Source of the DNA: Bemisia tabaci
Taxonomy: Eukaryota; Arthropoda; Insecta; Hemiptera; Aleyrodidae
Assembly: GCF_918797505.1 (NCBI RefSeq)
Contig: NC_092793.1
Location: forward strand, 5,528,366 to 5,592,365
Direction of reading: 5' to 3'
Length of the DNA stretch: 64,000 bases
Below the pieces are notes generated by a model. That model saw only the letters and a program-made list of their open reading frames with translations, had not been told where the DNA came from and did not search any database. Position 1 is the first letter of the stretch. Each line of letters starts with the position of its first letter. This document shows positions 43,779 through 56,151 of this stretch, in pieces. Both the position numbers and the translations under genes were made by a program.

Positions 43779-45889
43779 GTGGCGAGGATGCGGGTCAGGG
43801 GAGCTGCGGCTAGGACCAAGATGGGTGAGATAATGCGACCGGAAATGAAGAGACATTTTGAAGAATTAAGAAACTTTTTCTCCCCGTCCCCTCCGGGCTA
43901 AAGCGCGGAAAACCCCGAGCGCATTTTTCAGGGCGGTGGCGGGCCGAGTCCCTGAAAAATAACGCCGATTTACGAGGGATTAACGCGCTGTGCCCGGCGT
44001 GAATGCGGCATAAATTATGAGCGACCGAATAAAATCCCGATCAGAGACGGACTCGAGAAGAAGTTTCGATGAATTATGGCCGCTTCAATAATTGCCCCCG
44101 TGATTCGAGGCTCCGTCAGGAGTCCTGTCATAACCGCCTTCATATTTAATGCGCTAATTAGTAATTAGAGGACGTCCTTCACAAGGCGGAAACTCGAAGG
44201 CTAAACGAGCTAAATTGCCCGTGGTAATTCAACCTGGGGCCACCCCCACATTTTCTCCCCCTACTCCCGGCGAAAGGAAGGAGTGATTGTACCCAATGCA
44301 ACTGAGCAGGCCAGCGCTTATTGAGTTTTGCAGTTTTGGAGTGATTTATTCCTCTCATAATCAAAGTAATGTCTTCTTGAGTTTGAAAATGTTCTTGTTG
44401 TTGAAAAAGTTGAACAAATTCTTGAAATTGAGTTACGAATGTTTTTGTGTCCCACTAGTCGTATATTTTCTCCTGCCAATAACTGAAAGTCGAAATTAGG
44501 TAGTTTGGAGGAAGAGGGGTTAAAGTTTATTTTCTACATTGAGCCTTATAGAGGAATAAAACTTCAAACCTGTTTCCCTCAGTTTCAACTTAATATGGGT
44601 TGATTCCTTTCTGATGAACTCGGTCTAATTTAAAAACTACTCAATGACTTTAAGCAAAACAGACTTTTTGTCTAGTGTGCCTTTTGAAAGGAGCCTTTCA
44701 TTCAGCGGTAAATTGGGTTTTTAGAGGTATAAATGGATTTGAATTGGAACGAATTTAGAGTGATTCTACACAAAAGACCCTGCGAAATTGTATATTTAAA
44801 TTAAAACAGAATCGAGAGGCCTGGAGCAGCTATGGACCATTTTTTTTTTATTTCGGAATTATTGCAGTCGTGACTTTATCGCCAACCTATAGTCAAGCAG
44901 AAATCGCATTATGCTAGCGGCTTATTTCTGGAGAAGATTTAAAAACTCCTAAATTGCTATTGAGACTAAAAAGTGATTATCACTTTATAAATTCACTCAA
45001 TATTTTCCTCAAAGTGTTTTAATATGTCCCTCTTCATCTTCAACATTACTTCAACAAATTATATATATTTTACGATCCATGCAAATGAATGGTTTTAAGT
45101 TTGTAATTGTCTTACTGACAATGAAACCTATTAGAGTTTGCACCTATCATATATATGTATTAGGCAGATGATACACAACAAGGAGAATCGTTACAAATAC
45201 ATATAATTGAGTATATGTTTGTAATTGGATGCTTCAAAGCATAACCTAACTACTGTGTCCTTTAACCACGTGACGACATTTCCTCGCTATATTTCGTGTC
45301 AAGTGACGTATTCGACGCAAATCCCAGTTGGTAACTCTGTTTGAAGTTCTGTGCTCTACTTGTGTGAGCGTATTATCTTCAACCGTGAATAAATTGAGTT
45401 CCACAACCGGCCTGAGGGCACATCGAGGCGAGGGCGAGGGTCAGCCTGCTTGTTTGCCTAGGCCCCATTCATCCGTTAAGTTGAGCCTTGTAACAATTCT
45501 TGTTCTCAAAATGACTGTAATTCAGTTAAATAAACTATGGCAACAGTTCCATTGTGCAGTCGGCCCCGTTTGCTTTTTTTTAAGCGCTCCAGCCGCCGCG
45601 CCGCACCACCTCGCCAGCAGAAAAGAACAGCGAGCTTAAAAGCTTAAAAAGCGTGTATGTTCACGAACAAGTTTGCAAAGTTTTATACGGCTAATGCATC
45701 CGGGTGGTACAATTTTTTCCGCTGGTGAGATGAAAAGTTTGTCGACTCGGCTGCTTTCAATAGAATAACAAAAAGTTTAATTGACCCAATCCACACAGCG
45801 ATGAAAAATGATCGTCTCCACCACGCCCAACTTTCATGCAGTGTGAGACTCAACGTTTTATGGGTGACTTATAATCAGACTTTCTTCCC
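43779..45889. other. Long unassigned spacer
   Basis: No repeat family recognised over about 2.1 kb. The part 43850-44230 is GC-richer. 45255-45560 has AATAAATTG and a TTGTAACA motif that loosely recall an LTR 3' region, but no TG...CA ends, primer site or pol fragment were found. Confidence 0.4.
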
Positions 45890-46130
45890 GCCGCACAGAG
45901 GACCCAGTCAATCAGAGAGATCGGCCATAACATTTTTGACTAAAACTGAAAATTTGTATGTTTAATTCGTCTCATTTTATATGTTAAGGGTAGCTTCGAG
46001 AAGAAAAAGTCGGGAGGAAACCAATGGTCCCACTTTTAAAATCTCAAAGTTTCGTATAAACGGAGTTATAAGCTTTAAAAGTCACCAAATGTTGTCCGAC
46101 CTCTCCCATTGACCCGATCCACTGTGCGCC
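45890..46130. mobile_element. MITE family EE, copy 2
   Basis: GCCGCACAGAGGACCCAGTC mirrors GACCCGATCCACTGTGCGCC. The interior (GGAGGAAACCAATGG, TTGTCCGACCTCTCCC) is shared with EE1. Confidence 0.8.
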
Positions 46131-46465
46131 GATACTCTGGCCTCATTTTCCTTGCCTTCTTTTTTTTAAGTGGACAAATGATTTTGTTGAAGGTATATTT
46201 AATGGGAGTGTCAGTATTGGAGTCTACCTGTTTTATAGCTCAAATTTTCAGCGAGCACGAACAAGTATTTCTCCGCAGAATGGAAAATTTGAAGAAGTCT
46301 GAATTTTTGAGAATATCATGGTTAAAATGAAACTACTAAAAGAACTGAGCACGAGAATATCCTTGGTGTCTAAATCGAACGATTATTGGAAGAAATATGA
46401 AAAAATAACCCGATCTGCTGAAATAGGTACATGTGTTTAAATGGGAAATGCCGCTCCGCTCAATG

Positions 46466-46617
46466 CATTGGCGGATCCAGCAAATTGGCAAAATTGTTTT
46501 TCTCCATCTAAACCAATGGAAATATATCGATTATTGGAGGGACAATAAGAATCGATTAATTAACATAGGTTTAAATGAAGGAAATCCGGTTTTGCCAAAT
46601 TGCTAGATCCATCTCTG
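46466..46617. mobile_element. hAT-like MITE M, copy 2
   Basis: CATTGGCGGATCCAGCAAAT...ATTGCTAGATCCATCTCTG. ATCGATTAATTAACATAGGT matches M1. The flanking 8-mers GCTCAATG and GCCAGATG agree only partly. Confidence 0.8.
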
Positions 46618-47040
46618 GCCAGATGACGTCATAAGGTGGCACATTTTCTCACTTTTAAATATATTTGTCTATAATTTCCCATTTCAGAAAAAAAAAATTA
46701 TGAAAAATACTGTGAATTCAGCTCATTAAACACTCTCAGATGAAGCTATAGACTAGGTCAAATCGCAGCTCGTCGCAATCATTTTTACTTAGGGCGTGGG
46801 AATTCTAGACTGCATTCACCAATATGGATTTTTTTTGCATTTGGATGATGGTACAAAAGCTTATCCCCTTCGTCCCTGCGACTGAAATTCGAAGATGATT
46901 ATGAATAATTTCCCCTCGAGCCATCAATGTGTTGACACTTAAGGTGACATTGAATTAGAGGCAGTGCGCAAATACGTAAAACGGAAGTTTTATTTCGTTC
47001 CTCGCAAGGCATGACGCTTCGAGGGAAGCTTAGGATGAAT

Positions 47041-47164
47041 GGGACGTATTTATGTCAAACGGAACTATGTGCAAAATGACGTGAGCCCCGTTTTGCATGT
47101 ATTCTCACGGGTCTCAGGGCTCATGTCTGACTGCACATAGTTCCGTTCGGCAGAAATACGTCCA
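47041..47164. mobile_element. MITE family N, copy 4
   Basis: GGGACGTATTTATGTCAAAC (then GGAACTATGTGCA) mirrors TGCACATAGTTCCGTTCGGC (then AGAAATACGTCC). The best-preserved N copy. Confidence 0.9.
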
Positions 47165-48097
47165 ATGGCAGCACAGCACTTTCATCCTCACTGACGTGTG
47201 CGTTGCTGGTAGGGTCTAATTCAAACGTAGGTCGTTCTGTAAGCCCCGGCCGGCGCACGGTTGCGCAGGGTTGCCAAATCGATGGAACTATCTATCAGGG
47301 ACACATGTCCATGTCTATTTGAACCTTGGGTACCGTGTGATCCTACGCGATCCAGGGATTTTGTTGAAATGTTTTCAAATCCTTATTCGTTTATTTCGCA
47401 TTAATCTGTACGAGAGTCTAACGACGATTTCATGGGAATTCCTGCGCGAAGTGATAACGTCGGTCACATTCGTGGGTTGTGTTCCGGACAGGGGCTTATT
47501 GGGGCATATCTCATCAATCTCATTAGACGCGTGAAATCCAAACACAACTATGAAACTTAAGGTCGAATTAACGCTTGTCAGAGTGAAATGAACTCCGCAG
47601 TCTGGGTCAGATATTTGGCCGATTCGACGGACTATTTGGTGCAGCGCCCGAATGTTAGTAGTTTTTGTATGGTATTTTTTAAAAATTTACGTGGGTACAG
47701 AAAGATTCTTGTAATAAAAACGTATTGAATAACGCGCAAAGCAAGATCGGACGGTCGAGCAGAAAGTACCTAAGCGTTTCCTAATGAATAATATACCCTA
47801 ATTTAAGATGCAAAGAAACACTCTGTGAAAAGCGTTAAAAAATCACTACTCTCAGCATCTTAATGCGCCAAAAAATTTGAAAGTTGGTTCCACAAATCTC
47901 TAAAAATTGGGTTTTTCTGAATCCATTTCCTCTTCGCTCGGGTCGGAACTGTCACGAAGTGTCATCCGAAAATGAACTGCTGTATCTATTGTTTATGGCA
48001 AGGATAAGACTCTGAGTCGATTGAAAATTATGTAAAACATGAGTAAAGCATGCTTTATTTCGATAAATTATATGACTCTATAAGCACGTCCCAACGT
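47165..48097. other. Unassigned spacer
   Basis: The frame at 47271-47534 has no domain. Nothing assigned. Confidence 0.4.
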
Positions 48098-48416
48098 CAG
48101 AAATGCTCAACAGTAAAATTACAAAAAACAGGAAATCAGTTGAGATTTAAATTGAAAAAAAATCTGTGTGGATCATAAATCTCAAACAGCCTGGAGATCA
48201 TAAATATCAAAAAATGTCAAGTTAATTGGTAAACTAATAGTTAACAAAGTTAATTAGTTAAACAAAGTTGAATAATAAAATTAGACTAATTAACTTGACA
48301 TTTTTTAATTTTTATGATCTCTAGCTATTTGAGATTTATGATCCACACAGATATTTTTTTCAATTTAAATCTCAACTGATTTCCTGTTTTTGTAATTTTA
48401 CCGTTGAGCATTTCTG
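48098..48416. mobile_element. Foldback element AA
   Basis: CAGAAATGCTCAACAGTAAA mirrors TTTTACCGTTGAGCATTTCTG. Arms of about 130 bases include CAGGAAATCAGTTGAGATTT and AATGTCAAGTTAATT. 319 bp. The centre repeats GTTAATTAGTTAA-like text. Confidence 0.9.
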
Positions 48417-49002
48417 AGTTTTTCTGAGTCCCGACGGACGAAGTTTTAAATCGTAGATGCTGCGTTTTGATAAAAATATGAAGAACGGTGCTTTTGCTGC
48501 ATGATTTAATTCTCCCTTCTCATGCGGAGGACACGAATTCTATTTTTTTTTTTTTTTCGAGAACTAAGCGAGCTTTTTTGCTCACAACACATAAACCTTG
48601 ACATGAGCAGAGGCATGCTCGAGCAATGCCGTCGTTTCTTCAACTTTGAGACGTAACTCCATTCTGACTTGAGCCCCGGAAAACATTTAGTTAGTCGGAC
48701 AATAGGGCTCTTCTTGAGATGGATTTACGGTTTTTCGTCGGACGGCAACAACGTAAGAGAACACTCTCATAGATCTGAATCTTTAAGAGCGCATCCGTTT
48801 GAAAACGTAATTCTCCGATCGCGAGCCAGCATTCAACTTTGATGGCCCCCTTTATGCTCCACGCTGAAACATCGCATAAAAAGCATCAAAAATCGCCAGA
48901 AGCATCACATCCAAACAAAAGACATTTGCGTGAGGGATGGGACGTGAATCATTCCACTCAGAGTTCCCACACGGCACTCCATGCCGCGGGAAAAGCAGCC
49001 GC
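48417..49002. other. Unassigned spacer
   Basis: A T run at 48543-48557. No domain or repeat ends recognised. Confidence 0.4.
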
Positions 49003-49138
49003 GAGGCGTGAAAGATCGAGTATCGATTTTCCCCCATTCGAAGCGTGATAAAGAATCGATTATTGCGGTGTTCGTTTCAGCGATACTTTTCCACGTGTTT
49101 AAACGGGATCGATCGATTTATCGCAAAGCACGGCTCGG
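49003..49138. mobile_element. hAT-type MITE C, copy 10 (degraded)
   Basis: Retains AGTATCGATTTTCCCCCATT, AAAGAATCGATTATTGCGGT, and ATCGCAAAGCACG. Both termini are eroded. Confidence 0.75.
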
Positions 49139-49517
49139 AAATCCGACGGAGAACATATATTCGTTTTACACCCCCATTGACGATTCCAAGTGGCATTCTG
49201 CCGCCTAGGAGGGGGGCCAGGGAGGGGGTCAATGTTTGTCAGGGGACGTCAGGGGTCTATCGAGACTCAATACCTACACCATTAAGGGACAAACGCGCGC
49301 GATACGGATATGATAATGGCATCGCTCCGGCTCTTACCCGAGCTTGAGAAAGAGAAACGTCACGTATATCGCCCAAAAAAAGAAGCGCCACGAAAAGGAC
49401 AACAACGTTGTCAGTGTTGTCACCCCATGCCTATACTGATGTAATACTAAAGATGCAAAATAAAATTCACCAAGTTTCCTTTGGCTGAAAAATGAAATCC
49501 TCTTTACTCTAATAAAA
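49139..49517. other. Unassigned spacer
   Basis: Nothing recognised. Confidence 0.4.
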
Positions 49518-49570
49518 CACTGGAAAAAAAAACACTCAGGAGTCCAGACTCTTCAAAACATCCCTTTGGA
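49518..49570. mobile_element. E-type end fragment
   Basis: CACTGGAAAAAAAAACACTC then GAGTCCAGACTCTTCAA resembles one end of E3. The partner end is missing. Confidence 0.6.
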
Positions 49571-49810
49571 TGTAAACAACCCTTCATAAGGCGCACCATA
49601 GTGTTTAGCTTATATGACCGCACTTTTTGATCAAACAAATGTTAGAATGAAAGAATGATGATGGAAAAAAAGAAAAAAGAAGAAGAAGCTGTAAATTGGT
49701 TTCTTGAGATAAATGAAAGTCAATTTTCCTGCGGCTGTCTTCGAGCAATACAAAATTTGTGCTACGCGAGATTATCTTTGACTTTTTGTCTGACGACGGG
49801 AGGCTGCAAG

Positions 49811-49974
49811 GAGTAGCGAGGTACGAATGATCGATTAGCGATATTTCCCCATTTGAAGCTGTGGTCAAGAATCGATTATTAAGGCGTTTATTGCAATCAC
49901 CCTGTATATCGATCCTTTTCCATAGGTTTAAATGGCAGATCAATCAATATATCGCAAAACACGCCACGCCACTG
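49811..49974. mobile_element. hAT-type MITE C, copy 11
   Basis: The right end ACACGCCACGCCACTG is intact and the left end altered (GAGTAGCGAGGTACG). The exact 8-bp duplication GCTGCAAG lies at 49803-49810 and 49975-49982. Confidence 0.93.
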
Positions 49975-50274
49975 GCTGCAAGTCGGGACTCTGCGCCGGA
50001 ATTCCGGGAAGGGTTCACAGGCCTATAGATCTTCAGGTTTTAATTAACTAAAGGCGGCGCGTCGAGGCGCGGCGCGGCATGCCGTATCGGACGCCGATGA
50101 AGGCGCGAAGAATTAAAGTCGTGGCGAGCGCCGTGAGGTATTTACCAGAACCATGTTTTTGTAATGCATCGGCAGTCCTCAGTTCCTACGTTGTCAAAGC
50201 TGTAGGCTATATTTTTATCACGATGGGTATGTTACATGTTGTGAACTTTTGCCGGAGCGAAAGTGTGGCGATTG

Positions 50275-50430
50275 TATTTGTATAGTACAACACCAACTCC
50301 GGATAGCTGATATGGCCCCAGCTAGTTATTTTGGATAGTAGGCAAACCCGATTTTGGTATCTACGCTGACTCGGAAGTTTAGCTAATATCTAAACTAGTT
50401 GGGCATAAATCTAAACCTGGTTTGGATCGC
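50275..50430. other. Region resembling 54545-54720
   Basis: Phrases such as GGATAGCTGATATGGCC, GGTTTGGAT and AACTAGTT are echoed at 54545-54720 (GGTATATGGCCAGTTTGG, GGTTTAGAT). The similarity is weak and boundaries are not defined. Confidence 0.3.
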
Positions 50431-50672
50431 TAAATTGAAGCATCGGCAGCAAATTTTGGGGTTTGTAGCCAGGGGACAGTTGAAAAGAGCCCCCCAAAAT
50501 GGATTATTTACGGAAATAATGTCTAAAACCGCGAAAAATATGGTCCACGAGACTTTTAGAGGCATATTTCTCGATATTTACGTGCAGAATTTTTTTGGCC
50601 TATGTCGGGATTAGAACCTGGGACCTACCTAACCGAAGACGAGGATCCTACCTACTGAGCCATGCCGAGAAC
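50431..50672 (-). mobile_element. tRNA-derived SINE-like fragment
   Basis: On the minus strand, TGGCTCAGTAGG (50651-50662) fits a pol III A box and GGTTCTAATCC (50608-50618) is one base from a B box, 32 bases apart, as in tRNA heads. The tail toward 50431 holds GAGAAATATGCCTCTAAAAG and AGTCTCGTGGACCAT with no tRNA-like folding. This layout suggests a SINE rather than a functional tRNA gene. The tail boundary is uncertain and no target duplication was found. Confidence 0.65.
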
Positions 50673-50754
50673 TTAATGATCGGGGACGAAAAACCCGCAT
50701 TTAGCTTCCAATTGCTAGGACAACCAGGATATCTTGACCAATTTACAAAGCTTT

Positions 50755-51060
50755 TGTTCGATTTTTATTTTAATGCATTATTTTACTTCATTTTATTTTT
50801 TCACTTCATTATATTATTTTACGTCATTTGTTTTACTTCATTTTGTGTTTTTGGTTGATTTTCTTTAGACTTCAGGTATTTTATGTATTTACTTTATTTA
50901 TTTATTGACTTTATTTTATTAATTTACTTTATTTTATTTATTTACTTAATATTATTAATTTACTTTATTTTATGAATTTACTTTATTTTATTTTTTACTT
51001 CATGGTATTTTTTTACTTTATTTATTTTTTTTTTTAGGTAGGTGCTTCGTTTTATTTTTT
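50755..51060. repeat. Low-complexity TTTA/TTTAC-rich tract
   Basis: Imperfect repeats of TTTACTTTATTTTATT and TTTTACTTCATTTTA over about 300 bases. It lies about 80 bases past the tRNA-like head. Confidence 0.8.
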
Positions 51061-52758
51061 TTCATTCAACAGGGATGAAAGTAATTGTTCCTCAAATTTT
51101 GTTATAATCAGCATTTCCTTACTCTCTCTAAAATAGGAAAAAATGATGTGAAGGTCTTAAATAAAAAAGATTAGCTTACAAGGGGGAAAGTGGATAGAAT
51201 GCCTAGTCAAATTCTAAACACGCATTATTCCCTTATTATGCAGTTCCAAAAGGTCATACCAGAAAAAATCTTTTGCTCAGTTTCAAGGTATTTTTTGGTA
51301 AATGATAACAATCCTGGCACGGAATAAGAACCCAGTGTATGTAGACAGCATAAAAATAATATCACTGAAATTATTGATTTTCGTTATGAATTCATTTAAC
51401 AGGTACTTGTAAATTTAAATTGAATGTAGGACAAGCATCCATCAATTTTTTTATCATCAATCGATCAAAAAGGTACACTACCCACCCATTACAAATCTGA
51501 TACCTAAACTCAAATCATTAAAATACAAGAAATCAGAGGATAACAGGGCTCTGGCTTTTCATCACCACATAATTCTCTGGAAATTAAAATTTTGGACATG
51601 CTAATGATGTAGCATTAAATGGATCGGTTCTTCTCCAGACTTCCAATCCTCTACTCTTGACTCCTGAATAATGGGCACAGAAAAACACAGCTTATAGGAA
51701 GACAAACCTGGAGTCATAACCGGTTCCATGAAAATGAAACATACTATTAATATTGTAACTGAAAATGGGGCTAGATATGTAAAGTTGCTAGTAGGTGTAT
51801 ATGTACTTAAGTACTTACGAACTTCTCCTCCGTGCTAATCATTGTTGTTCAGTTATCTGCAAAGTAAGTTCTGCAGGTTGGAAGTGTGGGTACATTGAAG
51901 GATATTCTGCTAACTGTCAAATTATAGTTCCGCAATTTAATTGCAGTAAAGAGCTAGAAACTATAATGTTGAACTAAGCAGGTTTGATGGATCGATATTC
52001 TAGAGAAGATGGAGAAATGAGTTGAAATAAAATGATTTCAGGGCAGCCTTTGAAAGAATTCCTCCAGAACTAATCTCTGGTTGAGTCATATGAAGTGGTA
52101 AAACTTTGAACCTCTTTGCCTGAATTTGATTTTGATGCGACTTGGTACCTTCCTACAAAATACAGTCCATTTCATGGATATATTGGATACGCAGTGACTG
52201 TTATGAAAAACCAAGGCGGATAAAGAATGAAAATATATTTTGAGGTTAGCTTTAATGAAAAATAAACAATTGTGTTCTGGCGCTGAGCGGAGATGTAAAT
52301 TGATTTCTAAGTTGTTATACGAAGTTAAAAATATTTCAGATGAGTTACCTGAGAAAAAATTGTCACCTTAAAATCTATGTGCCGCTGAAAGAAACCAAAA
52401 TATTGAGCTTTGATACATACATGAGGTCCTGATTCTAATTACGAGCGACTCATAGATAGGTACACACTGTTACTATCCCATGTATTAAAACAATAACACC
52501 GATATCGAGCGATCAAATGATGATTTGGATAATGCTGATGTTTCTTGATTTAACAAACTGATGATAAGAATCACTGTCAGACTAAAGTCCTCCGGTTTCA
52601 TCGCGAATTCTTGTCACGCAGCACGCCGCTCGAACGAACAGATTAGTTAAACATCTACACTCTTGAACGAAGGAATACTGCCTTACTTGAAAGATTAAAG
52701 ATCAGCAATAATGCTTTCAGATGTGTTTAGTTTAATGATTAAAGAATTAGTAACATAA
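51061..52758. other. Unassigned AT-rich spacer
   Basis: About 1.7 kb without recognised repeat ends or domains. The longest piece of apparently unique sequence in the right half. Confidence 0.4.
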
Positions 52759-53040
52759 TTGAGAGTCAAGACAATTTGAATCCATTTCTGATTGGTTCCC
52801 GTATTTTAGGCCTCCACAGTGTCACAAACGGGAATAAAGATTACATTTTCACCAATTGCAAAGATTATAATCTGGAATGGACCAGGGAATTACGGGTTCG
52901 GCAAGGAACAAACGGAATGAGAGGAGGAACGGAGAAAGGCATTTGAGAATGGGCCGATCAAAGATTACGAAAAACGTTCAATTTCTGTAATCTTTATTCC
53001 CGTTTGTGACATCCATGAGCCGACTTGTCTTGACTCTCAG
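52759..53040. mobile_element. Double inverted-repeat element BB
   Basis: Outer pair TTGAGAGTCAAGACAA (from 52759) and TTGTCTTGACTCTCAG (to 53040). Inner pair TGTCACAAACGGGAATAAAG (from 52820) and CTTTATTCCCGTTTGTGACA (to 53011), perfect over 26 bases. The spacer is purine-rich (GGAATGAGAGGAGGAACGGA). Confidence 0.85.
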
Positions 53041-53054
53041 TATAAAGGGACTCT

Positions 53055-53094
53055 AATGAAATTTCATGAAATTTCGTGAAATTTCATTTAACAC
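53055..53094. repeat. GAAATTTCATGAAATTTC motif run
   Basis: ATGAAATTTCATGAAATTTC repeats with small changes. The same motif returns at 54243-54302, about 1.2 kb away. Confidence 0.8.
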
Positions 53095-54242
53095 GCAGAA
53101 TTCAGGATTAAACCTTTGAAACTTATGAATCTCCTTAAGGTTAATCTTCAGCTGTAGTTCCGAAAAAATCCACCACGTCGCGCTGCTAAAATCCGACTCC
53201 GAAATCAGTGATTATTTAAATATCACAATAGGTATCTTAAATTCTAAGACTCATAAGTTCTAGCAGCATACGTCTGGAATCCTTAGAAACAAACGCGAGC
53301 TTTGAAAGTCTAATAATAAAAGCTGTAAATTGATCCCAGTTTCTCTTACGGGATATCTGTAAGTGCGAGAGAGACAGCTCACGGTGGGAGAGAGATATCT
53401 GCCAACTGCTGAGAGCGATCAAGCGCGATTGGTTGCATCAAGGTCATCATGCTTAACCCTACTTTTTTCTGGGATCAAATTGCAGAGCTTCAGAAATGAC
53501 TTTTCACGTTGTTTTTAGGGTCAATAGGAAGAAGAATGTTATGACTAGAACTTATAACTCTTCGATTTAAACAGAAATTCCTTCATCTTTTATAAAAGCT
53601 CAAGGACTCACGTGGAGCTGTACGGACTCTAAAACACAGCGGTGGTGCCCCCTGCGCGGAGAAATTTCTTACTTCACGCAGCTGTAGATAAACCTTAAGT
53701 TCATTTATAGGAACGTGGTAAACTGTGAAAGGGAACTTTAGAAATGCCCAGAAAGTTGAGTAAAACAGCAGAAACATAATTTTGAATTTTTTATCTTAAA
53801 TTTTGGTTGAACACACAGCCGTACCGGTTGAACACCAACATAAATTTTACGGATAAAGTAAGACGTTAGCTTTTATATTTGGAGCAAAACAAATTTCTTG
53901 ACTATAAAGAATCCTAGTACCCCCTAATAGTATATCGTTCTTTTTTGGTACAAAAGGGAGGGATCTTGAACTATCTTTGAAACAATTTAAATGATTTTTT
54001 CATTTGTCTCTGATTTTTTCAGAAATTAACAGTTTGAAATTTGAGGTTAGGGTCCCCGGTCCCCCTCCCCATGATGAGCCAGAACTGCCAGAAGAGAAAG
54101 AGTAGTAAGAGAAGACCAGAAGAGAAGAGCTGAGAGAAGACCGCGCTCCAATTGGTCTAATTGACGAATATTATTCTCTTTGAAAATAAAAACAAATTCT
54201 GTTAGAAAAAATAAGCATTTTTGACATTTTGTCGGTCGAAAG
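53095..54242. other. Unassigned spacer
   Basis: Nothing recognised apart from bordering motif runs. Confidence 0.4.
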
Positions 54243-54302
54243 AAATTTCATTGGGAAAAAAGAAATTTCATGAAATTTCTTGTGAAATTTCATGAAATTT
54301 CA
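54243..54302. repeat. GAAATTTCATGAAATTTC motif run, second site
   Basis: Four close copies of AGAAATTTCAT / GAAATTTCATGAAATTTC in 60 bases, palindromic at 10-base scale. Confidence 0.8.
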
Positions 54303-54799
54303 GCACTGACTGACTGAGAGTTAAGTTCTACTGCATTCAGAGAGCGCCACTGATTCCGAGAATGAGCGGTGAATTTGAAATAGCACAGCACTTGAGATAA
54401 TCAATTTTTATTACTTTTAATTCGTTAACCGACTCGATACGACCGACTCGCGACGCCATTAGCATTTCAACTGAGACTGAAAAAGTAACGGACTTTTTTA
54501 AACGCACGTGATTCGTCACTGCACCTGCCTAAACAGTTTGTGACGGTATATGGCCAGTTTGGATTATAGCTGAACTAGTTCAGCTACTACCTAGAAGTGG
54601 TTTAGATACAACATAAACTTTTAGGTTTGTGATGAATCTAAAATAGGGTTTAGATAGCACATAAACTTGGTTATGCTAGGAGCTCAAAGGTTTTGTTTCC
54701 TACTTCAAACAGTTTGCCTATTAGCCTAATCGCCGCTGAACGTACGGTGAGCTACGATTCGGAATGACTTTAACTGTATAAGAAAACGGATAATCAATG
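54303..54799. other. Unassigned spacer
   Basis: It includes the weak repeat at 54545-54720 mentioned above. No gene seen. Confidence 0.35.
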
Positions 54800-55150
54800 C
54801 CAAAAAACAACTAAACATAAAGCCTGCGACGTTTCGGGGTGAGTCCAACTGCCTCCTCGACCAGAAAACAAAAATATTTAAAAAATTAGAAAATTCAAAA
54901 TACCTAGACCTTCCTTTCGTGGTAACAAAACTGAGGTAAAAAGTGAGAGGTTGTCCTAATGTCACTAAAAAACAGAAGAAAACGGTATCCAAGGCTAAAA
55001 AACAACACGACCTAAAGACCTTACATATAACCTCATTTTTTATTGTCAAGAAATGGGGGTCTAAGTACTTTGATTTTTATAATTATGTATATATTTTTGT
55101 TCCCTGGACGCAGAAGGAGTTGAAACCACCCCGGAACGTCCCAGTCTTAA
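54800..55150. mobile_element. Foldback element DD
   Basis: CTGCGACGTTTCGGGGTGAG, AACAAAAATATTTAAAAAAT, AAAATACCTAGACC are mirrored by GGTCTAAGTACTTTGATTTT, ATATATTTTTGTTCCCTGGA and GGAACGTCCCAG. About 350 bp with diverged arms. Confidence 0.7.
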
Positions 55151-55896
55151 TGTTTTGTTGTTCTAATCCCTGGTTACCCGTTTTCTTGCTTTTTTATGAT
55201 GAAATTTTGGGCTATTTTAGTGTACTTTGTTATCTCCGAAATTAAATTGGGATTCATTATCATGAAATTTACTCAATTTTATGAAAAATTATAGAGAATA
55301 AGATTTCCCTTTGTGTCTCTGGTACCCAGATATGACTTATCACTTGTTCTAAATTGAGAATCAAATGTCATATGTGCTGAGCGTTACTCTGATGATAGTT
55401 TCGCAAATTTTCGCACAATTGTTACCGTATTTGCTCGGATTCAGCACTCCAAGGAATGTATTTCAAAATGATGACATCTACCCCTCGAAATAGATATCAG
55501 CAAGTGACAGGGTTGAATGCGTATTTTAGGTTTAGTAGCAGGTAAAACTAGTGAAACAATATTTGGAGTGTCTCTTTCGCATACTCACAAAATAAAATAT
55601 CTCAGACTGACGAATCGCAAAAAAAAGCCTGAAATTCGAGCGAATTCTAAAAAAAAAAACAAAAAAAAACAAGAGCCACGACTGAAAAAAGGTACAAAAT
55701 GCTCGAGGAGGAATTAAATATTTGAAATATGAGATATTATAGTACGGATTCGTTCGGAGAAGATGATGAGGAGTACAAAATTTAGCACTTAGCCGCGCGG
55801 AAGCAATAATTGAATATAAATGATGTGATAAAGAGGAGAAGAGATGACGTGGGTAGACGAGTGGATGAGAAACATGGAGTGAAATTGTGAGGGGAG
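55151..55896. other. Unassigned spacer
   Basis: A-rich at 55650-55675. Nothing recognised. Confidence 0.4.
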
Positions 55897-56151
55897 TGCT
55901 TCCGTACCAAAGAAAAACGCCGTACGCGCCCTCGAATGTTGCAAAAATTCCTCTCAGAAAATATTCATTTTTGAAGAAAGTTACGTTTATTTTTCATTGA
56001 AATTTTTAGATATTTTAGATCTGATTACGAATAAAGCTCTATGAGGAATCGGGAGAAAAATATCCACTCATTTTCATGAAAATCCGTGGTCTGTCAAAGA
56101 AGATTTGGCTCCGTCTGAAGGCTCATGCGACGTTCTTCCTTACCGCAGCAG
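55897..56151. mobile_element. MITE family D, copy 7
   Basis: AAAGAAAAACGCCGTACGCG, CCTCGAATGTTGCAAAAATT and the right arm GAAGGCTCATGCGACGTTCT, TCCTTACCGCAG. Ends diverged. Confidence 0.75.

Noticed and set aside
45255..45560. Possible LTR or retrotransposon end
   Set aside because: AATAAA and TTGTAACA words alone are not enough; there is no paired LTR, primer-binding site or pol-like frame.
50608..50662. A functional tRNA gene
   Set aside because: The B box deviates from consensus and I could not form a convincing acceptor stem or anticodon arm. A SINE head is more likely.
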